Of a stretch of DNA of 57,024 nt, positions 1-10,356 are shown in pieces. The stretch is from Nanobdellota archaeon. GTDB lineage: Archaea; Nanobdellota; Nanobdellia; Pacearchaeales; GW2011-AR1. The stretch covers positions 1 to 57,024 of the forward strand of contig JADFRY010000001.1 of NCBI GenBank assembly GCA_022561055.1. Reading direction: 5' to 3'. The translations under genes and the position numbers were made by a program. The notes beneath the pieces were generated by a model. It was not told the DNA's origin. It saw nothing but the letters and a program-made list of their open reading frames with translations, and made no database searches. Numbering within the stretch: the first letter of the stretch is position 1; each line of letters opens with the position of its first letter.

Positions 1-1
1 T

Positions 2-658
2 GTTAAGGATGAAAGAAACGTAGAGATTTGTTTAGGGATTTCAACAGATAAAGCATCTTCGCCAATAAATATTTATGGAATGTCTAAGGCAATGACTGAA
101 AGGCTTTTTTGTGAAGCCGAGAGTGTGAAATATGATCTTAAAACTAAATTCATTACTGCTCGTTACGGAAATGTTCTCATGACTACTGGATCTGTCGTAC
201 CTAAATGGAAGAGAGCTTATGAGAGCGATGAAGAAATAAAAGTCACAGATCCCAAAATGACAAGATTCTTCTTTACCCTAGATGATTCAATAGATCTTAT
301 TTTTTATGCGCTTGCGCATGGATTAGGAGGAGATATAATTTCCACTAAGATGCCCCATGTCATACTTGGAGATTTAGCTAATATTATGAGCGGTGGAAGA
401 GTTCCTGTTAGGACTGTCGGAGTAAGACCTGGAGAAAAAAGGCATGAATGTTTGATAGCAGACTTTGAGTGTAAAGATGCAATTGACATTGGAGGTAGGT
501 TTGTAATTAGGCCTCATAGTGGAATAGGACAAATGTCTGAAAAAGGAGTAAAAGAAAGTTTTACATCAGATAAATCAAAAAAATTGAGTGATTTAGAAAC
601 AAGAGATCTTTTAAGAAAGGTCGGAGCATTTGGGAAAAACAATCTGTCTCAAGAATAA
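2..658 (+). CDS. Polysaccharide biosynthesis CapD/FlaA1-like extended SDR (NDP-sugar 4,6-dehydratase/epimerase), 5'-truncated by window edge
   Basis: Frame stays open upstream of the listed ORF to the window edge and reads ...STDKASSPINIYGMSKAMTERLF (SDR YxxxK) then ARYGNVLMTTGSVVPKW, typical of CapD/PseB-like enzymes. Confidence 0.88.
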   Translation, partial: VKDERNVEICLGISTDKASSPINIYGMSKAMTERLFCEAESVKYDLKTKFITARYGNVLMTTGSVVPKWKRAYESDEEIKVTDPKMTRFFFTLDDSIDLIFYALAHGLGGDIISTKMPHVILGDLANIMSGGRVPVRTVGVRPGEKRHECLIADFECKDAIDIGGRFVIRPHSGIGQMSEKGVKESFTSDKSKKLSDLETRDLLRKVGAFGKNNLSQE

Positions 659-745
659 TCTACCTTGCATCTATCTATGAAAAAAGTGTCCGTAGTTGCT
701 TCGCAATAGATGTTCTCGGTTTTGTTGCTCAAAGAATGACGGAAA

Positions 746-1306
746 TTACCTGAAATTTTTATAAAGCGGATGTTTTTCAACTAGTACATCAAGAATGTCA
801 TCGTCATTACCAGGAGTTACACCTTCAAAAGTTTCCCGAGTTAATTCCCAATTAGCTCTTTCTTTTTGAAGAACTTGGGAATCGGTTGAAAATATACTAA
901 AAACACCAACATAATTTATATCAAAATCTTTTCCATAAACAAAATCAAATATTTTTTTAACTCTCTCTAAATGATAGTCATGCGAAACAACCACCAATCT
1001 ATCCCATTTTTGAGGAATTACAACGTTTCTTTTTGAAAATACAGCTTGCCCAACTGTATCTAAAGATGTTGATTCTAAATGAATATCTCCTTCATGTATA
1101 TTCCTCTGAAGTGCGAATCTCTTCATAGCTTCTGCATGAGTGAATGGTGCTTCCTTGTCAGCATATCCTCCACTCATTGTTAGCGTCTCTGCTAATCCTT
1201 CAAAATAGAGATCTATACTTTTCTTGACTCTATCTTCTGTTTGCTGAGTAAGTGATCCATCTGAGTTTATACGGTGTGATAGGGTTAAAGAGGTATTGTA
1301 TTTCAT
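746..1306 (-). CDS. DUF218 / YdcF-ElyC-SanA-like protein
   Basis: TMSGGYADKE...ESTSLDTVGQAVFSK...RLVVVSHDYHLERVKKIF pattern of the DUF218 family. Confidence 0.7.
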   Translation of the reverse strand: MKYNTSLTLSHRINSDGSLTQQTEDRVKKSIDLYFEGLAETLTMSGGYADKEAPFTHAEAMKRFALQRNIHEGDIHLESTSLDTVGQAVFSKRNVVIPQKWDRLVVVSHDYHLERVKKIFDFVYGKDFDINYVGVFSIFSTDSQVLQKERANWELTRETFEGVTPGNDDDILDVLVEKHPLYKNFR

Positions 1307-1503
1307 ATTTCAGGTTTATAATCTAGTATTTATAAACCTTCACCTTATTACTACTTTAAAGTTATTAACTAAAATGTATAGGTATAAAAGAGAGTTTAAA
1401 ATCTTTATCCAATTCGGGTTCTTTTTTTAACATAATTAACTATGTTTTCCTAACTTTATAAAATCACACATCGCATAGTTAATAAATCAAATTACCCATT
1501 TTT

Positions 1504-2679
1504 TTATTTCTCTTTATAATGTATTAATTCTTCCCCAGCTCTTATAACATCTTCTGTTTTTATATTTTTTAAGCAGTTAAAATTGTCAGAAAAAGGTAGC
1601 TTCCTCATGCTTCTATAACAAGGACCTCTATCAACTAATATTTTGTGCTTTTTTGAATTTAAAGGCCATGCTCCAACGACTTCCGGAATTGAAGGACCCA
1701 TTAACTCAACTACTGGAACTCCAATTTGATAAGCAATATGAACAACAGCTGTATCGGTTGCTATGAGACAACTCGCTTTTTTTAATAATGCCCCTGTCTC
1801 TCTTACAGAAAGCTTGCCACATACACTAATTATTTTTTGTTTTTGGATAGCATTTTTTATAATTTCATATGTTAAAATTTCTTCATCCTTGCTTCCTGTT
1901 ATTATTATTTTATATCCTTTCTTAGCAAAATAATCGGCAACTTTTGCATATCTATCAAGATTCCATAAATGAGGTGTCCATCTACCTCTTCTATAGAATT
2001 CGGCCACATACTTTCCCCCTGGATGAATAATAATAAATTTTTTTATCTTATGCCTTCTTAAAAGCTTTCTTACATTTTCTTCCTCTAGCTTTGTAAATTC
2101 AAGGAAGGGCTTTTTTTGTTTGAACTTAAAACCAAGAGCTTCAAGCATCTTAAATCTCAGCTCAACCATGTGCTGATTCATTTTATTATAAACCTTCCTT
2201 GTGTAGCCGAGCTTTTTTCTTCTAAAGAATCCGGAAATTCCAAGATGGGTATAACCAATCCTATAAGGGATAAAAGATAAATCAAAGGGTGTTAAATCGC
2301 CTGGAGTTAAAATTAGGACGGCATCGAAACCTTCTTTCCTTATTTTGCCAAGAGTTTCTTTACCTTTATATTCAATTAATCTTATCTTGTTAACTTCGTC
2401 AAACTGCCTCACTGTTCTCTTATCAGCCAGGATTGCTACATCTACTTTAGGATGGTATTTTTTAAAGCAGTTTAACACACCAAGAGTAGCAAAATTTCCG
2501 CCTACATTACCTTTTTCTTGGTTTATCAAAACAATAAGAATTTTTTTAATAGACGAAGAATCAATTCTTTTAAACTTAGTAGTGTCAAAAGCAAGCCATA
2601 TTCCATAATCAATAAGAGAAACAACCTTTCTTCCTAGCTCGTGTAGAGATGTTTTTATTCTTAGGAATTCTCGTGCCAT
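1504..2679 (-). CDS. Glycosyltransferase family 9 (heptosyltransferase-like)
   Basis: IHPGGKY...RWTPHLWNLDRYAKVADYFAKKGYKIIITGSKDE...CGKLSVRETGALLKKASCLIATDTAVVHIAYQIGVPVVELMGPS. Confidence 0.85.
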   Translation of the reverse strand: MAREFLRIKTSLHELGRKVVSLIDYGIWLAFDTTKFKRIDSSSIKKILIVLINQEKGNVGGNFATLGVLNCFKKYHPKVDVAILADKRTVRQFDEVNKIRLIEYKGKETLGKIRKEGFDAVLILTPGDLTPFDLSFIPYRIGYTHLGISGFFRRKKLGYTRKVYNKMNQHMVELRFKMLEALGFKFKQKKPFLEFTKLEEENVRKLLRRHKIKKFIIIHPGGKYVAEFYRRGRWTPHLWNLDRYAKVADYFAKKGYKIIITGSKDEEILTYEIIKNAIQKQKIISVCGKLSVRETGALLKKASCLIATDTAVVHIAYQIGVPVVELMGPSIPEVVGAWPLNSKKHKILVDRGPCYRSMRKLPFSDNFNCLKNIKTEDVIRAGEELIHYKEK

Positions 2680-2889
2680 TTATTCAAAACATGTGGAATA
2701 TTTATAAACCTTCATAAAATCCCATTTCTATGATTATAGGCTCTTAAACCTATATAGTTATAAACATTTTGCCCTCCGCGAATTCTGTTTTATTTCAATG
2801 AAATTCTTAACCTCACCAAACAATACTTAATTTCTAATAAAAAAACACATCATAAAAGAACTTATAAACTAAGATAAAATCAAATTCTA

Positions 2890-4628
2890 ATGTATATCTT
2901 AGGATTAAATGCCGGCCATAATGCAACTGCATGTTTATTGAAAAATGGCAAGATTGTTGGATGTGTAAGTGAAGAAAGATTTTCCAGAATAAAAAACCAT
3001 TCTGGAATGCCTTTACATTCTATAAGTTACTTATTAGAAGATAGTAAGATTTCTATTTCTGATATAGATTTGATAGTTCTTGATAATAATTTGAAAAAAG
3101 ATCCTTATTTTAGTAAAAAATTTTTGGATGCTTATACTAAAAAGCCCCTGAAGAAAAGAGTTTTATCAAAATTAGGATATAGATATCCAAATTTATTCAA
3201 GAGATATTTTAATGTTAAAGGAGAAATGGCTGGTTCTAAAGAATCTAAAAGCCCGATGGAAGTAAAAAGAAAAATCTCTTCTATATTAAAATTTCCAATA
3301 GAAAAAATAGAGATTGTTAATCATCATCTTGCCCATGCTTTATCTTGCTGTTTCAATGTAAGCAAAAAAGAAAAAACTCTTATTTTCACTCTTGATGGAG
3401 AAGGAGATGGATTATGTGCAACAGTTAATATATTTGACGGAAAAGACTGGAAAGTTATTTCAAAATCTGACAAAACTGCCTCACTTGGATATCTTTATTC
3501 TATTGTTACGATTTTTTTGGGAATGAAGCCCCTACAACATGAATTCAAAGTTATGGGCATGGCGCCTTATGCTAAAGAACACAATATAGATAAAATATAT
3601 AACAAATTTGATAAGCTTTTTTGGATTGACGAGCAATTAAGATTTCAATCTAAATTCAATGCTCCTTTCTTAGACCATTTCTTTAAAGAAAAAATGAAAT
3701 TTGAAAGATTTGATAATATTTGTGGGGCAGTGCAAAAACTAGTAGAAGAGCTGGCTTGTGAATGGGTTAAAAGAGGAATTGAAAAAACAGGAATTAGAAA
3801 TATAGCTCTTTCTGGTGGAGTATTTATGAATGTTAAGGTAAATATGAAAATTGCTCAACTAGAAGGTGTAAAAAAGCTTTTTATAATGCCAAGTTGTGGA
3901 GATGAATCTAATGCCTTAGGATCGTGTTTTTATGGATATCTTTTATACTGTAAAAGAAATAATGTTGCTTTCTCGCCTAAGCCAATTGAAGATTTATATC
4001 TTGGTCCAGAATATGATGACAAATATATTGAAGAACTGATAAAAGATAAAAATTTAAAAAATAAATACATAATAAAAAAACCAAAAAATATCAATTCAGA
4101 AATAGCTAAACTTCTTTCTAAAGAAAAGATTGTGGCTCGATGCTCTGGCAGAAGTGAATGGGGTGCCCGCACATTGGGAAATCGCTCTATATTAGCAAAT
4201 CCAAAAAGCAAAGATACTATAAAAATACTTAATGAAACAATTAAAGACAGAGACTTTTGGATGCCTTTTACTCCAAGCATGTTAGATAAAGATGAGAAAA
4301 AATATATAAAGAATCCTAAGAATATCCCGGCCCCTTATATGATTTTGACTTTTGAATCTAAAGAAAAGGCAAAAGAAGATTTGCCAGCGGCAATGCATCC
4401 TTATGATTCTACTATAAGACCGCAAATAGTTTACAAAGATTGGAATCCGGATTATTATGAAATAATTTCTCAATTCAAAAAATTTACTGGGGTGGGAGCT
4501 ATATTAAATACTTCATTTAATCTTCATGGGAGCCCAATGTCTTAACTCCTGAAGACGCTTTAAGAACTGTTGAAAATTCAGATCTAAAATATCTTGTCTT
4601 GGGAAGTTATCTGTTAGAGAAAAGATAA
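2890..4628 (+). pseudogene. NodU/CmcH-type carbamoyltransferase with a -1 nt frameshift near the 3' end (ORF stops at 4545; homologous tail continues in another frame to 4628)
   Basis: N-term MYILGLNAGHNATACLLKNGKIVGCVSEERFSRIK...HHLAHA; after LNTSFNLHG the expected EPNVLTPEDALRTVENSDLKYLVLGSYLLEKR is in another frame at a GGG run (4528-4530). Confidence 0.85.
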
Positions 4629-4638
4629 ATTCATGTTT

Positions 4639-5316
4639 TTACTCCCATTGGCTTTTAGCTAGGAAAGGAAATTTTACTAAAATCCTGCGTTTTATCCTAT
4701 GAAGTAAAGTTGCTGGAGGGTCTTTACTACTCGAATTCATATCTACATCATAGTTAAATTTATAGTCTGGTACTTTAAGGAACCTTAAAATTTTTTTAAT
4801 TTCTTTCTTTGTGTCCCTGTCAATTAAATTAAACTTCTTAACATGTGAGAATTGATTCTTAAAAACTTCAATGTGTTGTTCGAAATCCGTGTAAAAATTA
4901 ATCAATCTCTGATAATTTTTTAGAAATGTATTGTAAGATATCAAGGGGATGTCACCGTTGTGAAGCATTATTTTATAAAGGGATTGTTTGTGCGTTTCCT
5001 TGTTTCTTACTAAGAAAATTATTTTTACATCTCCTAGTCTCTCGTATATTCTTTGTGCGCATTCATGATCGTAAGAAGCTAAAATACTGCTATCGATTCT
5101 CACAGGCTCGTCTTTGAATAGAGAGAGGTATTCTGAAAATTTGTTTTTTCTAAAGGGAGACCGATAGTTTGGGTATCCAAAAAAAATATATTTCCAGTTA
5201 AAATAATTGGGTTCCTTTACTTTTGAAACGCTTATGTCTGGATGTTGCTTTAATATGTTAAACAGATATGTTGATGCACACCTGGGGAAACCTGCTATAA
5301 ATACGTTTGGTCTCAT
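4639..5316 (-). CDS. Sulfotransferase-family protein (PAPS-binding P-loop)
   Basis: N-term FIAGFPRCASTYLFNILKQHPDISVSKVKEPNYF and KIIFLVRNKETHKQSLYK typical of sulfotransferases. Confidence 0.82.
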   Translation of the reverse strand: MRPNVFIAGFPRCASTYLFNILKQHPDISVSKVKEPNYFNWKYIFFGYPNYRSPFRKNKFSEYLSLFKDEPVRIDSSILASYDHECAQRIYERLGDVKIIFLVRNKETHKQSLYKIMLHNGDIPLISYNTFLKNYQRLINFYTDFEQHIEVFKNQFSHVKKFNLIDRDTKKEIKKILRFLKVPDYKFNYDVDMNSSSKDPPATLLHRIKRRILVKFPFLAKSQWE

Positions 5317-5321
5317 GTCTG

Positions 5322-6107
5322 TTATTTTACCTCCTCTTCGCTCATAGCATAAATATGACCAAAAAGAAAGTTTTTTTCTTTTAGAATAACTTTGAAGCCA
5401 TTTTCTTTCAAAAATTTTGCTAAGTCCTTCCCTTTTTTTTCCCCATAATTATGATATTCCATAGAAATTTTTTTTATTTTAGATAACTCTTTTTTTGTGA
5501 GATTCATCAAAATTTCATATTCTGCACCTTCACAATCCATTTTTAAAAAATCTATCTTTGGGAGCTTTTTTAGAAAATCTTTGAAAGACATTTTCTCTAC
5601 TTCTATTTCTATTTGGTATTTATCTAAACGGTGCATTGAATTTTGACCTTTGTTTCTCGATCGAGAGATAAATAACTTCATTTTACCGCTCTTATTTGAA
5701 ACAGCTTTTTCTATAGCAATAACATTATTTGCTGCATTCAAAGAAATATTCTCTTTTAACAATTCAAAATTGTGACTAACAGGTTCAAATGCATATACTT
5801 TCCCTTTTTTAGCATGTCTAGATGCTAGTATAGTAAAGATTCCAATATGGGCGCCTATATCTACTACTATATCATCTTCTTGAATTTCAAAACCTTCCGG
5901 AGTATAAGAATTATGTAAACAAATTTCATTAATTATGAAACGGTCTGTAGCACCTCCTCTAACCCTGTATTTTACGCCGTTTCTTAGTTTGTATATGAGA
6001 TATTTTCCCTTTTTCAATCCAAAATAATCTTTCAAATAAATTGGATAGTTTTCTATCAATGAGATCATTTTACCTAAAGTTCTTAGTTTATTAGTCATTT
6101 TGAACAC
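5322..6107 (-). CDS. FkbM-family SAM-dependent methyltransferase
   Basis: VVDIGAHIGIFTILASRHAKKGKVYAFEPVSHNFELLKENISLN...DFLKMDCEGAEYEIL. Confidence 0.88.
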   Translation of the reverse strand: MFKMTNKLRTLGKMISLIENYPIYLKDYFGLKKGKYLIYKLRNGVKYRVRGGATDRFIINEICLHNSYTPEGFEIQEDDIVVDIGAHIGIFTILASRHAKKGKVYAFEPVSHNFELLKENISLNAANNVIAIEKAVSNKSGKMKLFISRSRNKGQNSMHRLDKYQIEIEVEKMSFKDFLKKLPKIDFLKMDCEGAEYEILMNLTKKELSKIKKISMEYHNYGEKKGKDLAKFLKENGFKVILKEKNFLFGHIYAMSEEEVK

Positions 6108-6128
6108 TATCCAATTTACAGGAGCTAA

Positions 6129-7727
6129 TTATAAATCTTTTGTTTCTTCATGAATGGCTGCAATAGGCACTTTCTTTCCTTTAATAAATTTCCTTTTAAT
6201 CAAATTCAAAACAAGATAATCATTTTTGTCTAGAGATTTGGTCACGAATATTCCTATAACATATATTAGAAAGAATAAAATCCCTAGTATTATTATGCTG
6301 AATATATTTATCTCGATAAGGCTTCTTATAACAAGTATGACTACTGAAGCAAACACTACTACGGCTGTTATTCTAAGCATCTTTCTTCTTAAAGGAACTA
6401 TTCCGAGTATTTTTTTAGTTTGGAATGCATAAATTGTACCAAGCAAAGCTAAGGAAATCATGGTTGCAAAAGCCGCGCCAGTTATACCATAAAGAGGAAC
6501 AAATATCAAATTCAAAACGAGATTTATAATCACAACACTAACTATATCAAATAGAATTAATTTGGATTTTCCTCTCATTGATAGTAATTCTTTTGAAACC
6601 TCAAATAGCGCTATAAACATTGCTCCGATAGAAAGAAACCTCAAGGCATTTTCCGCAACAAGATATTCTTCTCCGAAAAGAATATTTATGAAAAGTCCTG
6701 GAAAAAGTACAAGAAGAGCAAATATAGGAAGACTTAAAATGAAAACCCATTTTCCAACTTGTTGGCTTAATTGTTTTACTATTTCTTTATTTCCTTTATA
6801 ATACTCCCTTGTAACTAAAGGAAAAAACAACTGTCTGAATAAATCTATTGAAATAGTAATAAGAAGCGCAATGGGTATTGCAGCATTGTAAAATCCTACT
6901 TCTTCAATACTTCTAAAAACACCTATCATAAGAGTGTCTGTCCAATGTAAAAGGGAAACGGCAAAACCAAAAAATATCAGTGGCCATGAATAAGAAAATA
7001 TATCTTTTATAATCCTTTCTTTTTTGACTTTATTTTTGATTCTCATGAATATCCTAGGAATTCTAGACTTACAGTAAAAGTAAGAAATAAGCAATGTTGC
7101 TAGCCCCCCTATTAAGTAGGATAAAGGAATTGCTAGTATACCTACACCATAAAAAATAAGTGCTGCTACCAAAATAAGTTTTATACCTGTATCAAATATT
7201 CTTGAAATAAAAGAATGTCCATTTATTTTTTCGTGTGCTCTAATAGCAGATAAAAAAGATCCCGATAGTATGGTTAAAGGAAGGGTAAAACTGAATAATT
7301 TTAAGAACAGTGTAAGATCTTCATTTTTAAAAATACTAGTTGCAATAAATTCACTAGAAAGGAAGAGAATGATTGAAGCTATAAAGCTCGTTATAATTAG
7401 AACTACAAAAACTCTTTGGAATATAAAAGGTATATATTTTTTCTTTTTTCCCCCCCTATATAACGGAATAAATCTTATTAGTCCATGGTTAAGTCCAAGT
7501 CCACCAAAAACAATAAACCAACCAATTATCATTAAAGAAAGCGCGAATAGACCGTAGACTTCTGGACCATAGTATCTTGCTACTATTATTCTATATAAAT
7601 AAGTAAATAGCTTGGATAAAATTATAGAAACAAAAACTATGATAGATGACCCTGCTAGAAGCTTTAGAGACTTATCAAACTCTATTTTTTCTCTTTTCGC
7701 TCTTTTTTTATCTGACATATTAATCAA
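6129..7727 (-). CDS. Wzx/MATE-like flippase (polysaccharide biosynthesis export protein)
   Basis: About 12-14 predicted TM segments; GSSIIVFVSIILSKLFTYLYRIIVARYYGPEVYGLFALS motif. Confidence 0.88.
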   Translation of the reverse strand: MINMSDKKRAKREKIEFDKSLKLLAGSSIIVFVSIILSKLFTYLYRIIVARYYGPEVYGLFALSLMIIGWFIVFGGLGLNHGLIRFIPLYRGGKKKKYIPFIFQRVFVVLIITSFIASIILFLSSEFIATSIFKNEDLTLFLKLFSFTLPLTILSGSFLSAIRAHEKINGHSFISRIFDTGIKLILVAALIFYGVGILAIPLSYLIGGLATLLISYFYCKSRIPRIFMRIKNKVKKERIIKDIFSYSWPLIFFGFAVSLLHWTDTLMIGVFRSIEEVGFYNAAIPIALLITISIDLFRQLFFPLVTREYYKGNKEIVKQLSQQVGKWVFILSLPIFALLVLFPGLFINILFGEEYLVAENALRFLSIGAMFIALFEVSKELLSMRGKSKLILFDIVSVVIINLVLNLIFVPLYGITGAAFATMISLALLGTIYAFQTKKILGIVPLRRKMLRITAVVVFASVVILVIRSLIEINIFSIIILGILFFLIYVIGIFVTKSLDKNDYLVLNLIKRKFIKGKKVPIAAIHEETKDL

Positions 7728-7900
7728 AAAAATAGCAAGTTTTTATACTTTCTTTTTTACGGGAAAATTTAAAAGCTTAGATATTAGATGTATTTGAGAC
7801 TAAAAAGTATGATTATGTGACAAAAGAAGATTCTATTACCTACTGGCTTAACAGCACCACAAACAAAAAGCCTTATTAACCTTCACTTTTGTTGTTTTTC

Positions 7901-8179
7901 ATGGTTTTAGTAAAAATCCTCGGCATAATAGACCTCGCAGCAGCCTTGGCGTTCTTAATGTTAATTTTTGGTTTAGGAGTTTTCACACAATTTTTGTTAT
8001 TTACAGGGGGACTATTATTTGTAAAGGGCTTATTTGTATTTACAGGAGATATTTTAAGTGTGGTTGACTTATTTTCCTCAATTTTATTAATAATTTCTAT
8101 ATTTTTTATTCCTCCTATAATTCTGTTATGGATCCCGGCTTTTTTATTATTGGCTAAAGGTTTTGTCAGTTTTCTTTAA
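7901..8179 (+). CDS. Small integral membrane protein
   Basis: Start MVLVKILGIIDLAAALAFLM; 3-4 predicted TM helices. Confidence 0.6.
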   Translation: MVLVKILGIIDLAAALAFLMLIFGLGVFTQFLLFTGGLLFVKGLFVFTGDILSVVDLFSSILLIISIFFIPPIILLWIPAFLLLAKGFVSFL

Positions 8180-8619
8180 GATTTTTCTCTTAGCCAGCTA
8201 AATAAGAAATATTCTCTTCTATAAAATCTATCTTTATATAAAAGCCAAGCCAAATCAAGTAAAGAATGAAAAACCATACCAATAAAAATGTAGAAGAAAG
8301 CTATCCAGAGAAATCCTAGAATTGCTATTAAAATATGAAATTCTATTGTATGAAAAATCTCAAAGTTTCTTTTTTTCTTAATTCCTCTCTTATAATTTCT
8401 TTCATCTTCTTTATTTAATTCTTCATAATATTTAAGTGCGTGTGGTAAACTAAGTTTTTTATTTTTTATAAATGAGTTTAGATAATGGTCGAAATCAATC
8501 AAAAAAGACGATAAAAAAATAAGTGTTAAATAAATTGGACTTGTTTCGGGCGCAAAAAACCAGATAATCGCTGTAAAGAGTCCGCCTAATAAAATATGCC
8601 ATTTTGGTAACATTATCAC
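8176..8619 (-). CDS. Membrane protein, DUF457/YdjM-like hydrolase style
   Basis: HILLGGLFTAIIW...SFLIDFDHYLNSFIKNKK...FHTIEFHILIAILG...FHSLLDLAW His/Asp pattern. Confidence 0.5.
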   Translation of the reverse strand: MIMLPKWHILLGGLFTAIIWFFAPETSPIYLTLIFLSSFLIDFDHYLNSFIKNKKLSLPHALKYYEELNKEDERNYKRGIKKKRNFEIFHTIEFHILIAILGFLWIAFFYIFIGMVFHSLLDLAWLLYKDRFYRREYFLFSWLREKS

Positions 8620-10262
8620 TCTTCCATTTTTTTAATCATGTCTGCGAATGCTGGTCTTGTAATAAATACTCCTGCGGTAATTCCAATTATAGATGTTATT
8701 GCGAAACCTTTGAACAGACCTGCGCCAGCCCAGTAAAGGGGTAATAATGCGACTAAAGACGTTAAATAAGCAGTCATGATAATAAATAATGCTCTTTTCA
8801 TCCTTTCTTGAATACTTCTTTCTCTTCCTGTTCTTGCTTCGTCTAAAATAATTATCTGCTGGTCAACTCCTGTTCCGATAACTGCCAGAATTCCTGCAAT
8901 CGAAGGTATATCGAGATTCCAACTTATTAGTGCTGCAATGCCTAAGATGATAACTAGCTCTGAAAATGAAGTTAGCAGTAAAGCTAAAGATATTTTGAAT
9001 TTTCTATATCTCACAAAAACAATTATTCCAACTAACATTATGGCAGAAAATCCTGCTAATAAAATCAAGAATATAAATTGCTCTCCTAAAATTGGAGAAA
9101 TTATATCGAGTTTAACAACCTTTAATTTGAAAGGGAGACTTCCTGTGATGAGGATTGTTTGTAATTGACCCATAGAAGACTGTGCATCTTCAAATGCCTC
9201 TTCTTGTGTTAATCCTAAGCCAGAGCCTTGAATAGAGATTTGTGTTGTGACTTGACCTTTAAGTCCTCTGCCTATTAATAATTCATCTACGATGACATCG
9301 TCTAAAACTAAAGTGAGATTTTCAGTTAAGTATTGTCCTCCTGACTCAAAATTTATTGGTATGTTGCTTGTTATGTCTGCGTGTCTTTGTGCAGCTTTTT
9401 CACTTAAAAATATTGTAAATGCAAATCTGCAGAAATATCCCCCTTGTGTTGGGAAACATCCTGTTATCGATGCGCATGTTGCATCATTTCTACAAACATT
9501 TGTTATGTCTCTTTTTCCTCCTATGAAGGCTGTTTGATTGCCTATGCGGGCTTCAAACTTTCCCTGTTTTGATAGTAATTCTTCCAAATCTTGAGAGGTT
9601 GCTCCCGCAACTTCAACTAACATAAATTTATCGCCTGTTAAATCAGTAATTCCTTTAATCTTTACATCAGATATTCCAAAAACATTAAATCTATTGCGAC
9701 TTACTTCTATTAAATCTTGTAATTCAACATCTGTTATCTTTCCCTCTGGTTGCACAAGGGCTCTTGCTCCTCCACTAATATCTAAACCAGTTTTAATTTT
9801 TGTTTTTGGAATTTCTTGAATAATAATTCTTGGTGTTTCATTAATAAATAAAGTATAGTCTGTGTTTTTTGTCGTTAAATCTATTCTTATATTTTCTTCT
9901 GAAAGAAATAGAGAGTCCATGATATTTGCATAATCTTCTAAGTTCTTTACTTCTTTTCCATTAACAGCTTTAATTATTTCTCCTTCCCTTAATCCTTGTT
10001 CAAATGCTTGAGAATCTTGGTCAACTGTCTTTACTAATACTCCTGACTCAATAGAATTAAAAACTAGAAATCCAGCGGTTAGTAAGAATACTATTGTAAT
10101 GAATACTATTCCTGCTTTTGATTTTACAAATGTGAAGATTAACAATATTCCTATAATAAGTGAGAAAATTAACAGTCTAACATATGGTTCGCTATTTAGA
10201 ATAGAAATTAAAGAAATTGCTAAAGCTATGCCTAAAACCCAAATTCGCCATGTTAGTTTCAT
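8616..10262 (-). CDS. secD: Protein-export membrane protein SecD
   Basis: GLDISGGARALVQPEG..., PDZ-like segment, C-terminal GTGVDQQIIILDEARTGRE...ITAGVFITRPAFADMIKKM. Confidence 0.95.
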   Translation of the reverse strand: MKLTWRIWVLGIALAISLISILNSEPYVRLLIFSLIIGILLIFTFVKSKAGIVFITIVFLLTAGFLVFNSIESGVLVKTVDQDSQAFEQGLREGEIIKAVNGKEVKNLEDYANIMDSLFLSEENIRIDLTTKNTDYTLFINETPRIIIQEIPKTKIKTGLDISGGARALVQPEGKITDVELQDLIEVSRNRFNVFGISDVKIKGITDLTGDKFMLVEVAGATSQDLEELLSKQGKFEARIGNQTAFIGGKRDITNVCRNDATCASITGCFPTQGGYFCRFAFTIFLSEKAAQRHADITSNIPINFESGGQYLTENLTLVLDDVIVDELLIGRGLKGQVTTQISIQGSGLGLTQEEAFEDAQSSMGQLQTILITGSLPFKLKVVKLDIISPILGEQFIFLILLAGFSAIMLVGIIVFVRYRKFKISLALLLTSFSELVIILGIAALISWNLDIPSIAGILAVIGTGVDQQIIILDEARTGRERSIQERMKRALFIIMTAYLTSLVALLPLYWAGAGLFKGFAITSIIGITAGVFITRPAFADMIKKMEE

Positions 10263-10356
10263 TCTACAAACCTCCAGCCTACAACTTTCTTTGGAAAGAA
10301 AGTTCTAGGAGTCAAAGAAACTCCAAATTGGAGTTCCAGCAACCAATTTCCTATTC

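Noticed and set aside
3930-4473. Minus-strand ORFs antisense to the carbamoyltransferase, and other listed antisense ORFs (e.g. 304..489, 2345..2608, 21203..21598, 40767..41021)
   Set aside because: Lie opposite well-supported genes and have biased, low-complexity composition.
4520-4545. Programmed ribosomal frameshifting in the carbamoyltransferase
   Set aside because: No recognisable slippery heptamer or downstream structure; a homopolymer indel is the simpler explanation.
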